This document shows, one piece after another, positions 12,101-24,207 of a DNA stretch of 64,000 nucleotides. Source of the DNA: Impatiens glandulifera (lineage: Eukaryota; Streptophyta; Magnoliopsida; Ericales; Balsaminaceae); assembly GCF_907164915.1 (NCBI RefSeq), contig NC_061869.1, positions 38,998,840 through 39,062,839 of the forward strand. The letters run 5' to 3'. The notes under the pieces were generated by a model. The model made no database searches. It worked only from the letters and a program-made list of their open reading frames with translations, and was not told where the DNA came from. Made by a program: the position numbers and the translations under genes. The first letter of the stretch is position 1. Every line of letters begins with the position of its first letter.

Positions 12101-15100
12101 TATTAACATCGATCTTGATCAAAAAATTTACTCACACCTCATTTGGAGCATATTATTTCATTTGTTTTTTTCGTTTAATGAAGATTTAGGTTAAAAAAAA
12201 TACCCATTTGAGATACTCACATATGTATAATTGTAAGAGATTTTTTTTTTGAAATAGGCATACTATAGGTGCTATATACTTATCATTCTCTCAAATAATT
12301 GTGTTCAATTAAATTAAATTGCATTTATTAATAATGATCGATGATGAAATTAGGTATTTTAAGTTTAAGTCATGATTGAAGTACCGTACACTAACTATCT
12401 TGTGGCGTTATTATTGAATTTTTCCAGGAGAAGGTTCCTATCGAGGAAGTCTTCGAGCAACTGAAATGCTCTAGGGAAGGTCTGTCGACAGATGAAGGAA
12501 ACAACAGGCTTCAGATTTTTGGTCCAAACAAGTTGGAAGAGAAAAAGGTTTGTTCACTTAGAGTTAGAGTAGTTGGTTTTGATTTAATTGGTACAAAATT
12601 TTTTTAAATATAAGACATTTTAGTATGTATTTTAATTAATAAATTAAGTAACGACTAAAGAATTATAGAAATGGTCGATTTGTTTAAAACTCGAAATGGT
12701 ATTCTAAGGAACTAATCGTTTACATTTGTTGTTGCTCTTGTGACAAAAATAGGAAAGCAAGTTCCTCAAGTTTCTCGGGTTCATGTGGAATCCACTTTCA
12801 TGGGTGATGGAAGCCGCGGCCATAATGGCCATAGCTCTTGCAAACGGTGGTGGAAAGCCACCGGATTGGCAAGACTTTGTTGGTATCTTTTGTTTGCTTT
12901 TGATCAATTCGACCATTAGTTATATTGAAGAAAACAATGCTGGTAATGCTGCCGCAGCTCTCATGGCTAACCTTGCGCCAAAGACTAAGGTAACCACCCC
13001 TCCTTTGATAATTAATTGTGTTACTATATATGTAATAAACATTTTCATAAATTGTTTGTTTATTGAATTGAAAGGTGTTGAGAGACGGACGATGGAGCGA
13101 GCAGGAAGCAGCCATATTGGTTCCTGGAGATATTGTAAGCATCAAACTAGGAGACATCATCCCTGCAGATGCTCGTCTTCTCGAGGGTGATGCTTTGAAG
13201 GTTGATCAGTCCGCCCTTACCGGAGAGTCACTTCCGGTGACCAAGAACCCTTACGACGAAGTCTTCTCCGGCTCAACATGCAAACAAGGTGAGATCGAGG
13301 CTATTGTTATTGCTACGGGTGTTCACACCTTCTTCGGTAAGGCTGCCCATCTCGTGGATAGCACCAACCAAGTCGGACACTTCCAAAAGGTTCTAACCGC
13401 TATCGGAAACTTCTGTATTTGCTCCATTGGTATTGGAATGTTAGTCGAGATCCTCGTCATGTATCCTATCCAACATAGGGCATACCGGAGTGGTATTGAC
13501 AATCTATTGGTTCTCTTGATTGGTGGTATACCGATAGCAATGCCTACCGTGTTATCCGTTACTATGGCTATTGGTTCACACAAGTTGTCTCAACAAGGTG
13601 CCATCACCAAGAGAATGACCGCCATTGAAGAGATGGCGGGAATGGATGTTCTTTGTAGCGACAAAACAGGGACATTAACGTTAAATAAGTTGAGTGTCGA
13701 CAAAAACATGGTCGAGGTTTTTGCTAAGGGTGTCGATAAAGAACATGTCTTATTGTTAGCTGCAAGAGCTTCTAGGGTGGAAAATCAAGATGCCATTGAT
13801 GCAGCCATTGTGGGCATGCTAGGTGATCCGAAAGAGGTAACCAAAATCTTTGGTATATAACACAATAAATGTAAATTTGATACTTGAAAGAATTCTTATT
13901 TTTTTTGTGTTCATGGAAATTAAGTAATAGGGTGCATTAATTTTGTTTGTTTAGGCTAGAGCCGGCATTAGAGAGGTCCATTTCTTCCCTTTCAATCCTG
14001 TGGACAAGAGAACCGCCTTGACATACATCGAGTCCGACGGAAGCTGGCATCGGTCTAGTAAAGGAGCGCCCGAACAGGTAAAAAAAGGTGTCTTTCTTTA
14101 TTTGAAACATGGAATGAAATAATTGATACACATTTTTTTGTCAAAAAATTAGATATTAGCACTTTGCAACGCGAAAGAGGATCTAAGGAAAAAGGTTCAC
14201 TCGATCATCGAAAAGTTTGCTGAACGAGGGTTGCGTTCTTTGGCTGTCGCGAGACAGGTTTGAACATCGATCACCCGATATTTGTTTTCCTTTTCTTCGT
14301 GATATTAATTGCATAATTCATTCTTCATATTTTTTTTTCTAATTAATTTTTGTAGGAAGTTCACGAGAGAACTAAGGAGAGTGCAGGTGGTCCATGGCAA
14401 TTCGTTGGACTATTGCCACTCTTCGATCCTCCTAGGCACGATAGTGCCGAGACAATTCGTAGAGCTCTAAATCTCGGTGTGAATGTCAAAATGATAACGG
14501 GTGATCAACTTGCTATTGCTAAGGAAACCGGGCGAAGACTTGGAATGGGAACAAACATGTATCCCTCGGCTACTTTACTCGGACAACACAAGGATTCAAG
14601 CATAGCTTCCATTCCCGTGGAAGAGTTAATCGAGAAAGCCGATGGTTTCGCTGGCGTCTTCCCTGGTATGTCAATTCAAAAGTATTTTAATAATTTGTCT
14701 CAAATAAATAATCACTTTCTCGTTAAATAAACTATCTAAACAGAACACAAATATGAGATTGTAAAGAAATTACAAGAGAGAAAACATATTTGTGGGATGA
14801 CGGGTGATGGTGTTAACGATGCACCCGCTCTCAAGAAGGCCGACATTGGGATTGCGGTTGCCGATGCAACCGATGCTGCCCGAAGTGCTTCTGACATCGT
14901 CTTAACCGAGCCCGGACTTAGTGTTATTATAAGTGCAGTTTTGACAAGTCGAGCTATTTTTCAAAGAATGAAGAACTACACGGTTTGGAATTTCATTTCA
15001 TTTGGTTCTATTGTCGAGTTTTTTGTATAACAAATTTTATCAACATTTTTGCGTTTGACAGATTTATGCGGTCTCTATCACTATCCGTATTGTGGTAAGT

Positions 15101-16865
15101 TTTATCGGGTCTCAATTGGAGTTGACATGATAATTCTTTTCGAGTTTACCTTTTTATAATTTTTTTTTCTCTTAAATTCATCAGCTTGGCTTCATGCTTA
15201 TTGCTTTGATATGGAAGTTTGATTTCTCACCCTTCATGGTTTTGATAATTGCCATCCTTAACGACGGTAAGTCTTCTTTTTCCTAAAAGTTGTTTTCTAC
15301 AAACTTTTTATTTATTTATTTATTGAATTTTACAGAAATTAATGTTCCTAAAACACTTAAAAAAACTATTACTTCATCTTTTTTTTCACATCATGAGTAT
15401 TGTATTTTTCTCTAAGTTAACATTAACACTTACACTTTTTTAACTTCTTTACACATTTCTTTATTGCTTTTATTCACAAATACTTAATCGGTTTTGGATA
15501 TCAACTTTCCACTTTTTGTTGTTACTATTAGGTACGATTATGACAATTTCGAAGGACAGAGTGAAGCCTTCTCCATTGCCGGATAGTTGGAAATTGAAAG
15601 AGATTTTTGCGACCGGAGTCATGCTCGGTGGTTACCTGGCTTTAATGACCGTTATATTCTTCTGGTTAATGCACAAGACTGATTTCTTCCCGGTTAGGAT
15701 ATCTTCTTAAATACCTAAAATAAGGAATTTTCTATAATTTTCATTATTTTCACATCATGATCCGCAGGACAAATTTGGTGTTCGATCAATAAGGGACAAT
15801 GAGTACGAGATGATGGCTGCTTTGTACCTTCAAGTCAGTATAGTTAGCCAGGCACTTATTTTCGTGACTCGATCCCGTAGTTGGTCGTTTGTGGAACGCC
15901 CTGGTTTGCTTTTACTCGGCGCATTCATGGCAGCTCAGATGGTAAGTGACGTGTCAATGTTCTTTCGTTTTTAGCAACCCTATTTGTAATATCTAGCTAG
16001 TTGCGCTTACTATGTCATAATTCAATGTTTGTAGATTGCAACATTAGTTGCTGTTTATGCCGACTGGTCTTTTGCCAGGATCAAAGGTTGCGGTTGGGGT
16101 TGGGCCGGTGTTATATGGATGTATAGCATTGTCTTTTATGTACCTCTCGACGTGATGAAGTTCATCATCCGTTACATACTAACAGGAAAAGCATGGCACA
16201 ACATGTTGGAGAACAAGGTATATCTAGAAGAGAACTCGTTAATAAACTTTATTTGAAACATTTTATTTTAGCTATTTCTTCTTAGCCTACCCAGGGTAAA
16301 ATACAATACAACATTTCCAAACTCCTAGGACCACCACCATCTCGGGTACCCTTAAAATTTTATTAAAACAATTATTCTCGAGGTTTTAATTGATACCACT
16401 AATTAAGCATATTAAGAAAATATTTAACCATTCATGATACTAATATCTAATGTAGGAATCCAAATGATTTTACTCACTTTTTCTTTTGCATGGCCATTGA
16501 ACAGACTGCCTTTACTACGAAGAAAGATTACGGACGAGAGGAAAGAGAGGCACAATGGGCGCATGCCCAAAGGACGTTACACGGCCTCCAACCGCCGGAA
16601 ACTTCAACCATCTTTAATGAGAAGAGCAGCTATAGAGAGCTCTCTGAAATTGCTGAGCATGCCAAAAGGAGAGCTGAAATTGCAAGGTAAATGAAAAACT
16701 ATGGTCCCTAAACTTTGGATTACTATGAATTTAAATCTACTAATTATGTTTCTATTCGGTAATTTTAGGCTTCGGGAACTCAATACACTTAAGGGACATG
16801 TTGAATCCGTGGTGAAGCTGAAAGGGCTTGATCTTGACAACATCCAGCAGCACTACACCGTTTAA
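9177..16865 (+). CDS. PMA4: Plasma-membrane H+-ATPase, P3A type, PMA4/subfamily II-like, 15 exons
   Basis: Pumps protons out of the cell with ATP, driving secondary transport and cell expansion. Exons: 9177-9233, 12428-12547, 12753-12989, 13075-13836, 13955-14077, 14153-14257, 14356-14665, 14744-14982, 15062-15094, 15185-15266, 15532-15692, 15768-15941, 16035-16217, 16505-16686, 16769-16865. All junctions are GT..AG and the frame is continuous, giving 954 aa, normal for the family. Seen: the A-domain TGES loop, the phosphorylation motif CSDKTGT (Asp about 334), KMITGDQ, the hinge motif GDGVNDAP, ten-helix-type hydrophobic segments, and a C-terminal regulatory domain ending HYTV. The penultimate Thr (953) is the 14-3-3 site in this family. 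The N-terminus [15 protein letters not shown] and the C-terminus resemble tobacco PMA4. No lesions seen, so likely functional. The exact paralogue number is uncertain. Confidence 0.96.
9234..12427 (+). other. Intron 1 of the H+-ATPase gene (3.2 kb)
   Basis: An unusually long first intron after only 19 codons, with GT and AG at the ends. It is very AT-rich, with an A-run near 10379-10402 and a short direct repeat near 10574-10615 (ACAAAAAAAACATTATTTAA). I see no gene or clear transposon in it. Long first introns of housekeeping genes can carry expression signals, but none can be demonstrated here. Confidence 0.8.
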
Positions 16866-18000
16866 TAAACCAAATTTGGAGTGACGATGACGAAAAACTA
16901 TAACTCCTCAGCTTTGGAGGCGAGAGGTTAAAGTTATCCATTAAGAAAGAAAAAAGAAGAAAATATAAGTATAAACCCTAGCTAGATGCTTGTTCCTAGA
17001 CTATGGGATTAACTTTGTGCTATAAGTTTCAATGGTTTTGATCTAGTTTACTCTTTTTCACATGTAATCTTAAGTTGTTTCCATAAGGAAATTAGTACTA
17101 TGCTTGGCTTTATAAATTAAAGCTTCACAGCAAAAGAAGTTTTTACATAGTTTCAAAAAACCCCTACTTTTCTCATTCACAGTTTGTGGAGTTGACTTTT
17201 ACTGTTAAAAGTCAATGCTTTTCTTGGTATATAAGGAAATAATGTTGTTGTAATGTATGGGTGTGTAAATGAAGTTAATATAATATTATGGGCAAATTGT
17301 TGACATCAATATTACCGTTGTTTTGCTGAGAATCCTCAAAACACAGTAGTTACTCCGAAAATTGTGCTTTGTTTTTGAAAATTTTAACGATGTTTGAGAG
17401 ATGGATGAATGCATACTCAATACTTACTGTAACATTTAGAAAATGAGAAATCTGGATCATTCGAAAGGAAGAGCAATGAGGTAAAATGATATTGATGTGT
17501 TTATATAAATTAGCTAGAAACATAATTCTATCTAATCCTAATCTAAAACTTAAAAACAAAATCCTAATCATTTAAATAATATTTAAAACTTGTAATATTT
17601 ATCTGAAATAATTGACTGTAAAAAGGTTTTTGCTCCTTTAGAATTTTTAGCTGAAATACATGAATCAATCAGAAATATTAGTACATGCCCTCTAATTCGA
17701 GTATTTAATAATGCATGTAAGTATGATGGTATTGAGTTATGCAGTTCTTTTATGCGGTAAGGGGATTAATCGAGAAAGACCACTTGTTCTTATTAAAAGA
17801 TCGTGATTGGATCCATTGGTAAAGAGAATAATCTTCTTTTTTGAAAATAATTAAAAATGAAAATGAAAATGGAACTGAAACAGAAACATAATTGGTGACC
17901 CTAAAATTAGTACAGTTCTGCCAACACTTGTTCTTTTAAACTTAGGTTCAAATAAAACCAAAAAATGTCAAATGCGACATCTATAGCATATCCATATTCA
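16866..18000. other. 3' flanks of two convergent genes
   Basis: Holds the 3' untranslated region of the ATPase (AT-rich, with AATTAAA-like signals near 17115) and, from the other side, the 3' flank of the JmjC gene. Small open frames here (for example 17350-17571) show no recognisable features. Nothing else is seen. Confidence 0.6.
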
Positions 18001-21000
18001 TCACATAAGACAATCAGCATCAGCAAAGCCCAAAAGCATCCCATTCATATATTTCTCCCTAGTCTTCCTATACTTTTTAAGCAATTGTATATAATATGGT
18101 CTAGCCTCATCAAACACCACTTCACTACAAAACCTAGATTTTACCTGGCAAAACGCAGCTCCCGCCTCATCTTTATAACGATTGCACAAAATAATATGTT
18201 CGTTCGCTAGTGAAACATGCTTTTCCGCAGAATCGTCTTCTAGGTTCCTTAGCCATCTTAGTTGTTGCAATGGATCTTCATTCTTCTCGAGAGAACTTGA
18301 CATGTGTTTTACTATGTACAAGAAGTTTGATTCGGCTTCGACCTGTTTAATCAATTCTCTAAATATTTCCCTTTGGTTTGTGCTAAGCCAGTCACAACTA
18401 TCTGATGGTTCTGGAACTGCCCCGACCAAACAAGCTTTCTGAAAGGTGGGATAGCTGTTGGCTAGGAGACTTATAGAAACATGAACTAGCTTCAGAGCAA
18501 GATCGTTAAGAATCGTAGACAAAGGATCGGAAGAAGATTGATCGGACTTATTCTGTTTGTGGTTCCAACTAAAGAATGCAACATGAACAAATCCCTCCCA
18601 CCTGTGTATCCATACAAACAAATCAATTGATATGTGTTTCACAGTAAACATTAAGTGTTCAAAGAGATGATATAGACATTGGAAACAATAATTGTTTTTG
18701 TTGTAGTATATGGATATGTTTTCATATGCCAAAACGTTTAGGAACAAAATTTAGTGAGACAGATTGAAAATGTTATTTTTGTTTTTGTATGTGGAAATGA
18801 ATTCAATACAAAAACAATAGATGTTTTCAAATGAGGTACTGTTTGTATTATTAGTACTCAAACACTAAAATTAATTATAGCAGTGTGGAATATTTAGATG
18901 GAGAGCAAAACAGATTATTTGATATATTATTTACATAATAGATTATACGTATTTATACAAGTGTAGGAGGTGGATTTCCTTACTTAGGATAAATAAGAAT
19001 TACTAAAACATTATAATCTCTAGATTAAAGTTTATAAGAACCCTATAAAATCTTAACCAGCATATTCTAATATATATATATAAATAAATTAGAGAATAAA
19101 CTAAAATAAACCTAATTAACTATTTTCACACTCCCTCTTAAACTAGGCATCATATTATTCAAACAAGTAGACCTGTGAGTGATGTAATTAAGCCCAAATG
19201 AAGATGCCAAAAAGTACTTGATTCTATTAAAAATAAGTGGCTTTGTGGACAATCGTCAACATAGGGACGATATCAAGACTCTCACAAGAAACGTCATGGA
19301 GCCATTGCAGAGAAGTGGCTTTGTGGACAATCGTCAACATAGGGACAATATCAAGACTCTCGCAAGATGCGTCATGGAGTTTTTGCAGAGTAGCATCCGC
19401 TAGATTAACGTAGCCAGTGCTGAAGAGTTGCAGAGATACGACAATGCAATTTCTGCAAAGGTGACCAAAGCTAAATGAGTGGCTTTGAAGATAATCACCA
19501 AATAGAAGGTCGATGTCAAGCTCGCATAGATGCGTCGTGGAGTGTCTACAGAGCGGCGTCAACTATTGACATAGTCAGCGCTGAAGAGTTGTAGAGGTAC
19601 GAAGGTGGAGATTTTCCGAAGGTGATGTCAAATCTTTAGTTCTTGATAAGTTGACTTGAGACTAAATTGGGTTGTTAATTTTGACAAAAAAATGGTCTGT
19701 GACGAAATAGAGCCCAAAGTTAAATTGGGCATAAATAGCTCATATGTGTTGAGGAAGAGACAAAGATTGACGATTCCGTGTAGTATGTGAAGTATGTCGC
19801 ATCATTGCGTAGAGAAACAAGATCTAAATGATGTTGATGCTCGACTATCGGGGAATGAGATGATGATGTCGATTTTCCTTCGAGAAGACGTCGGAGTATG
19901 TTTATGGGTGATAGAACTCACCAAATCTGGGAGAGAAGGAAATCATATTCTTCTAGGAGATGGTTTCCTAAAAAAGAATGAGAAAACTCGTTCTTATTGT
20001 CTTTCATTCTCTTAAAGAACAAAAATACTTTTTCTCCACTTTGATCGGCAATCTCTTGAAAATAGAGGCAATTGTTGAAAACTTGGAAGGCAACAAGAAA
20101 GACTAATGAGATGGGCGATGTTTGCTTTATGTAAGAATATAAATAGTAGAAATAAAAATAGCTATTCCTGCAATGGCTTACTCAAGAACAAAAGAAGCCC
20201 TCTGATACCGTGGAATTTTTAGATGGAGAGAAGAAAAGATGCAGTGAAGAAAAAATGCTTTTAATATATTATTCTCATAATATGTTTTACTTATTTTTAC
20301 AAAGTGTATGAGCTGATTTTTCTTAGTTAGGATAAATTAGAATCCTTAAAATATCATGACTAGTATATTCTAATTTCCTCAATTCTAATAAATCAGAATC
20401 CCTATAATAACTCTACTTTATTCTAATATATCTATAAATAAATTAGAGAAAACTATTTTTACATGTAGTAACTTCATAACTATCCTAACAAGTAACAAGT
20501 CTCAACAGGTTTTAGCATACTTGAGCAAAAGAAGATTTATGGCAAGAAAATCGATAGTCTTTATCATGTAGACTCATTAGTGCTATAATACCTATTTCAA
20601 AATTTATGCAACTCATAATGCAAATTATTTAAGTAGTTACTCACTCAAAAGGAAGTTCCACTTCGAGAGAAAGTGTGAGATGCAACGACGATCGAGTCAT
20701 ATCATTGTCTACAACTGTATGGGCCTCATGGGGGAATCCCCTAGGTATATACAATACATCACCTTCTTTCAACAAATATTGCAAGCATGTATCGTCTCCA
20801 CTCAAATTGCTAGCCTCCATAACATTCAGGCTATTAAAAGAGCCATAAAGCCGTGGTAAATCAGGACCAGACTTACAATAAACCGTCCATTTCTTCACTC
20901 CATAGAGTTGGACAACGAGGACACAGTGATCATCGTAATGTCGGGCTAAACCTTGAGAATTAGGTGGTGTGATATACATGTTAATACCCGCCGATGGTTG

Positions 21001-23686
21001 GCCAAAGAGAGATGCTAATCCGTCAACAATTTCTGCGATTTTCTTAAGCCTGAACTCCATTCCTCGGAGAGCGATTGTGTAACCATCTTCAAATGCTCGA
21101 TCACATCTCAATATATCATGTTTGCAGAGAATATGTGAATCCTCCTGAAAATAATGCACCTCACCTTTCATATGCTCGGTTTTTAGAACCCGTATGTCTT
21201 GCTGGTAGGATATAGGCAAACCGAGATGACATCTCGCTTCCTCGAGATAACCGAGGATGTCTAGCTCATCTGAAGTAATAGGAGGGCATGAGACGAGTTT
21301 CTGAAGGAACAATGAAAGATCTTGAAAATTCTCATCAAAAGCTAATGTCTTTTTGATGGAACTGAAAATATCATCTTGCTCTTGTAGAAGTTTTGAACAC
21401 CTTGCTAAGTATAAAGGCTGCATTTCCCAGTGATTCAACATGAAATTTTCAAAGGTAGTTATATCTGTTCCAAAAATGCTTCTCCTAATAATATTTCTTG
21501 TAAGAGGTTTCTGTAGTTGATCAGATGCATTCATTGACATCCTGAAAATGCTCTCAGCTAGACTGCTTCTCCTAAGTGAACTCAGTTTGCCTGAAAACAC
21601 TGGTGAGTGAACTTCCAGCCAAAGCTTTTTAAAGTAAATCTGCAAACTTTCAGAGAGCTTCACTGGCATCTTATCAAGTTGCTCAATGCTACATGCATTT
21701 ACAAGGGTAGTTGCAATATCGACGATTAATAATTGAAACTCGTCATTTTTGCAAACTATTTTTGGAGTTGGAATGGCTTCTTGTCCACTTTCCTTACCAA
21801 GTAAATATACCAAAGCTGTTGATGATTTGGGTTCCTGAAAAAAGTAATAACTATTGAATGATTAATGTCAGACATGGTAAAACAAGGCCTTGTTTGATGT
21901 GGGTTTTTGAGACTAATTCCTAATAACCCATTATCCAATCAACTATACACTCCTTAATCAATCATTCAAAGTTCAAACCATCTACCAAATACCCAATAGC
22001 TCCAAATAACCTTACATCAAACAAGGTTATTTGAAAATAAACACTTGGTTATTTTTATTTTTTATCTTTACTTGCTAACACTTAGTTATTCAAATAACCC
22101 TAGATCAAACAAAGCCCAAGTTTTCAAATTTTAGAGGCTTAGATAATGGAGATATGACTACTCAATTTCAGTACAAAGAAGAATGAAATCTACAAGAAGA
22201 AAAACATGCATAAAATAGAAGGAAACATACATAATTTATCCAAATCCAATAATTTAACACGAGCTTCTTTCATTACAAATAACAAAAAGAGTAAATGAAA
22301 AGGGAAAAATAAGAAGAAAGGGAGAAAAGGCGAAATGGAAAGGCTATAACATCCCATAAAACCTTCAAGGATGAAGACTATAGCCAAATCTACTTAACTT
22401 CATAACACCACAAAAGTATTTCTATGAAAAGACAAATTTAACAAAAAAAAACATCATATCTTTTTTCCTTCCAAGAACCGACACCTCCTCTTCAACACCT
22501 TATCGGAATCAACTTGAGAACTCTCTAAAATCCTATTACTCATTGTCTACCCAATTTAAACTTCTCAAATCTCAATCATATCCTCTTTATTTCTTATATG
22601 TAACTAATAAACTTTAAACAGACATGCAAGTAAACAAAAAAAATGGAATTGTACAATACCCAATAAATGGAAATGAAATTCATTCATAGAAAGGAAGGAA
22701 TTGAAAGCCAAGAAATATCATTGATTTCAATGAAATTTTAGTTCCAATTCTAATTCTTTGTTTCAAATCTTCAAGCAAACAATAGAACTGAATTTGGACC
22801 CCAATTCCAATTCCGCACCAGCGAAACATAGCCAATAGATTAATAGCATTCCTTGAAACTTACAACTATAACATGTCTTCCATCAATCTTTATTTCGGTT
22901 TTTCATATCTCCTTTGTTGGGACTATCATCCACCTTGTTAATGAGCTTATAATGAATTAGCTTTTACTTTTTCTTTAAAGAATTGTCTTATCAAGGAATC
23001 CAATTCTAATAAACAATTACTGTCAGGAAAGTACTCACACAAGATGCTCCAGGGAGGATGATTTCAGAAGCTGTTGTCTCCCAATAGATGTGGTGCACAA
23101 ATCCAAAAAGGCATTACAGGCGGCTATAGCAATAGTCTTCTCCGGAGAAGCTAAGGCAGACATAAGAGTCTTCAAAATGTCTAGGTCAGAGGCCACTTGT
23201 TCATTCATCTCCAGTGAAAACAAGGCAGCCGCGCCAACAATCTCCGCGGATTTCGACTTTATTTCTGTATATCTGATCGAGAAAAGTTTAAACATAAGAC
23301 AGTAATATGTATATACAATACAGATAAAGAACGAAGATTTGGAAAAAAGCTTACCCAGAGGTTAGGAGGAGAGGAAACAAGGAAATGATATGAGAGGGTA
23401 GAGTTAGATGTGCAGTAAGGATTAGATGATTAGGAGAGGGAGATAGAAGACAATGAAGCAATCGGTCCAAGCATTTTTTGATGAGAAATGGCGAGTGGGT
23501 GTTGTCTTGCAGCTTCAGTTTCTTCTGACTGTGAGTATCTCCATTAATAGAAGAACGAACAATAGAAGCTAACGTCAGAGCAAATATGGTGTTTCCGTCG
23601 GCGTTTTCTGGAATACTTGTAAAGGGAATTCGCCTTTTACTCTTCTTCTTCTTCGGCATTTTCTGTAATCTCGTTTCCATCTTCAT
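18001..23686 (-). CDS. JmjC-domain ribosomal oxygenase-like protein (NO66/MINA53 family), 4 exons
   Basis: Fe(II)/2-oxoglutarate oxygenase; family members hydroxylate ribosomal-protein histidines and some are reported to demethylate histone lysines. Minus-strand exons: 23686-23355, 23272-23041, 21834-20645, 18601-18001, totalling 2355 nt in frame (784 aa from ATG 23686, or 775 aa from ATG 23659). The N-terminus is basic (MPKKKKSKRR), followed by a helical ARM-like region. The JmjC core in exon 3 has NHWEMQPLYL, the metal ligands in RHYDDH (His about 487, Asp about 489) and RGFPHEAH (His about 557), and KKW for 2-oxoglutarate. Exon 4 holds a winged-helix-like C-terminal part. The junction at 23041 uses GTGTGA rather than the better-looking GTGAGT two bases on, because only the former keeps the frame. 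The true start may lie in the adjacent gap. The last intron holds an LTR element and the intron before it a MITE. Confidence 0.88.
18886..19130 (-). repeat. 3' LTR of the intronic non-autonomous element
   Basis: Aligns by eye with 20211-20463: shared start (TGGAAT, TTTAGATGGAGAG), shared middle (TTAGGATAAAT) and shared end (AAATTAGAGAA, AACTATTTT, ACA). AT-rich. Confidence 0.7.
19235..19640. repeat. Tandem repeats inside the intronic LTR element
   Basis: A unit beginning AGTGGCTTTGTGGACAATCG repeats after 78 bp (19235, 19313), and a diverged version starts at 19478. A larger period of about 165 bp is visible through the repeated phrase GCTGAAGAGTTG (near 19420 and 19580). No coding meaning is evident. 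Confidence 0.65.
20211..20463 (-). repeat. 5' LTR of the intronic non-autonomous element
   Basis: Partner of 18886-19130, directly beside the tRNA-Met-type primer site. It ends 181 bp before the JmjC core exon, on the donor side of the intron. Confidence 0.7.
21886..22117. mobile_element. MITE-like element in a JmjC intron
   Basis: A 232-bp AT-rich segment has inverted ends. The left end reads GGCCTTGTTTGATGTGGGTT and the reverse complement of the right end reads GGGCTTTGTTTGATCTAGGG. A related inner motif (CATCAAACAAGGTTATTTG) occurs near 22015. There is no coding capacity and the target duplication is unclear. The class (hAT or PIF type) is not decided. Confidence 0.55.
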
Positions 23687-23707
23687 CTCTTTGTTTGGCT
23701 CGTCCGT

Positions 23708-24207
23708 NNNNNNNNNNNNNNNNNNNNNNNNNNNNNNNNNNNNNNNNNNNNNNNNNNNNNNNNNNNNNNNNNNNNNNNNNNNNNNNNNNNNNNNNNNNNN
23801 NNNNNNNNNNNNNNNNNNNNNNNNNNNNNNNNNNNNNNNNNNNNNNNNNNNNNNNNNNNNNNNNNNNNNNNNNNNNNNNNNNNNNNNNNNNNNNNNNNNN
23901 NNNNNNNNNNNNNNNNNNNNNNNNNNNNNNNNNNNNNNNNNNNNNNNNNNNNNNNNNNNNNNNNNNNNNNNNNNNNNNNNNNNNNNNNNNNNNNNNNNNN
24001 NNNNNNNNNNNNNNNNNNNNNNNNNNNNNNNNNNNNNNNNNNNNNNNNNNNNNNNNNNNNNNNNNNNNNNNNNNNNNNNNNNNNNNNNNNNNNNNNNNNN
24101 NNNNNNNNNNNNNNNNNNNNNNNNNNNNNNNNNNNNNNNNNNNNNNNNNNNNNNNNNNNNNNNNNNNNNNNNNNNNNNNNNNNNNNNNNNNNNNNNNNNN
24201 NNNNNNN
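23708..24207. other. Assembly gap, 500 N
   Basis: Exactly 500 N, a conventional placeholder of unknown true length. The left edge cuts the JmjC gene 5' end. The right edge cuts element C inside pol, just after the protease region. Confidence 0.99.

Larger units (their letters stand above)
18886..20463 (-). mobile_element. Non-autonomous LTR retroelement (TRIM/LARD-like) in the last JmjC intron
   Basis: Direct repeats of 245 bp (18886-19130) and 253 bp (20211-20463) both begin TGGAAT and end in ACA. They flank an internal region with a primer-site complement (CCCTCTGATACCG, 20198-20210) at the right and a polypyrimidine stretch (CTCCCTCTTA, 19131-19140) at the left. Read on the minus strand this is LTR, PBS, internal region, PPT, LTR. 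The 1.08-kb interior has no coding frame of note. The LTRs have diverged clearly, so the insertion is old. A matching target duplication was not found. Confidence 0.75.

Noticed and set aside
18881..20468. Target site duplication of the intronic LTR element
   Set aside because: Flanks CAGTG and TGTAG do not match; either mutated or the ends are off by a few bases.
23033..23041. Donor GTGAGT at 23038 for JmjC exon 2
   Set aside because: A better consensus match, but it breaks the frame with the next exon, while the overlapping GTGTGA at 23040 keeps it.
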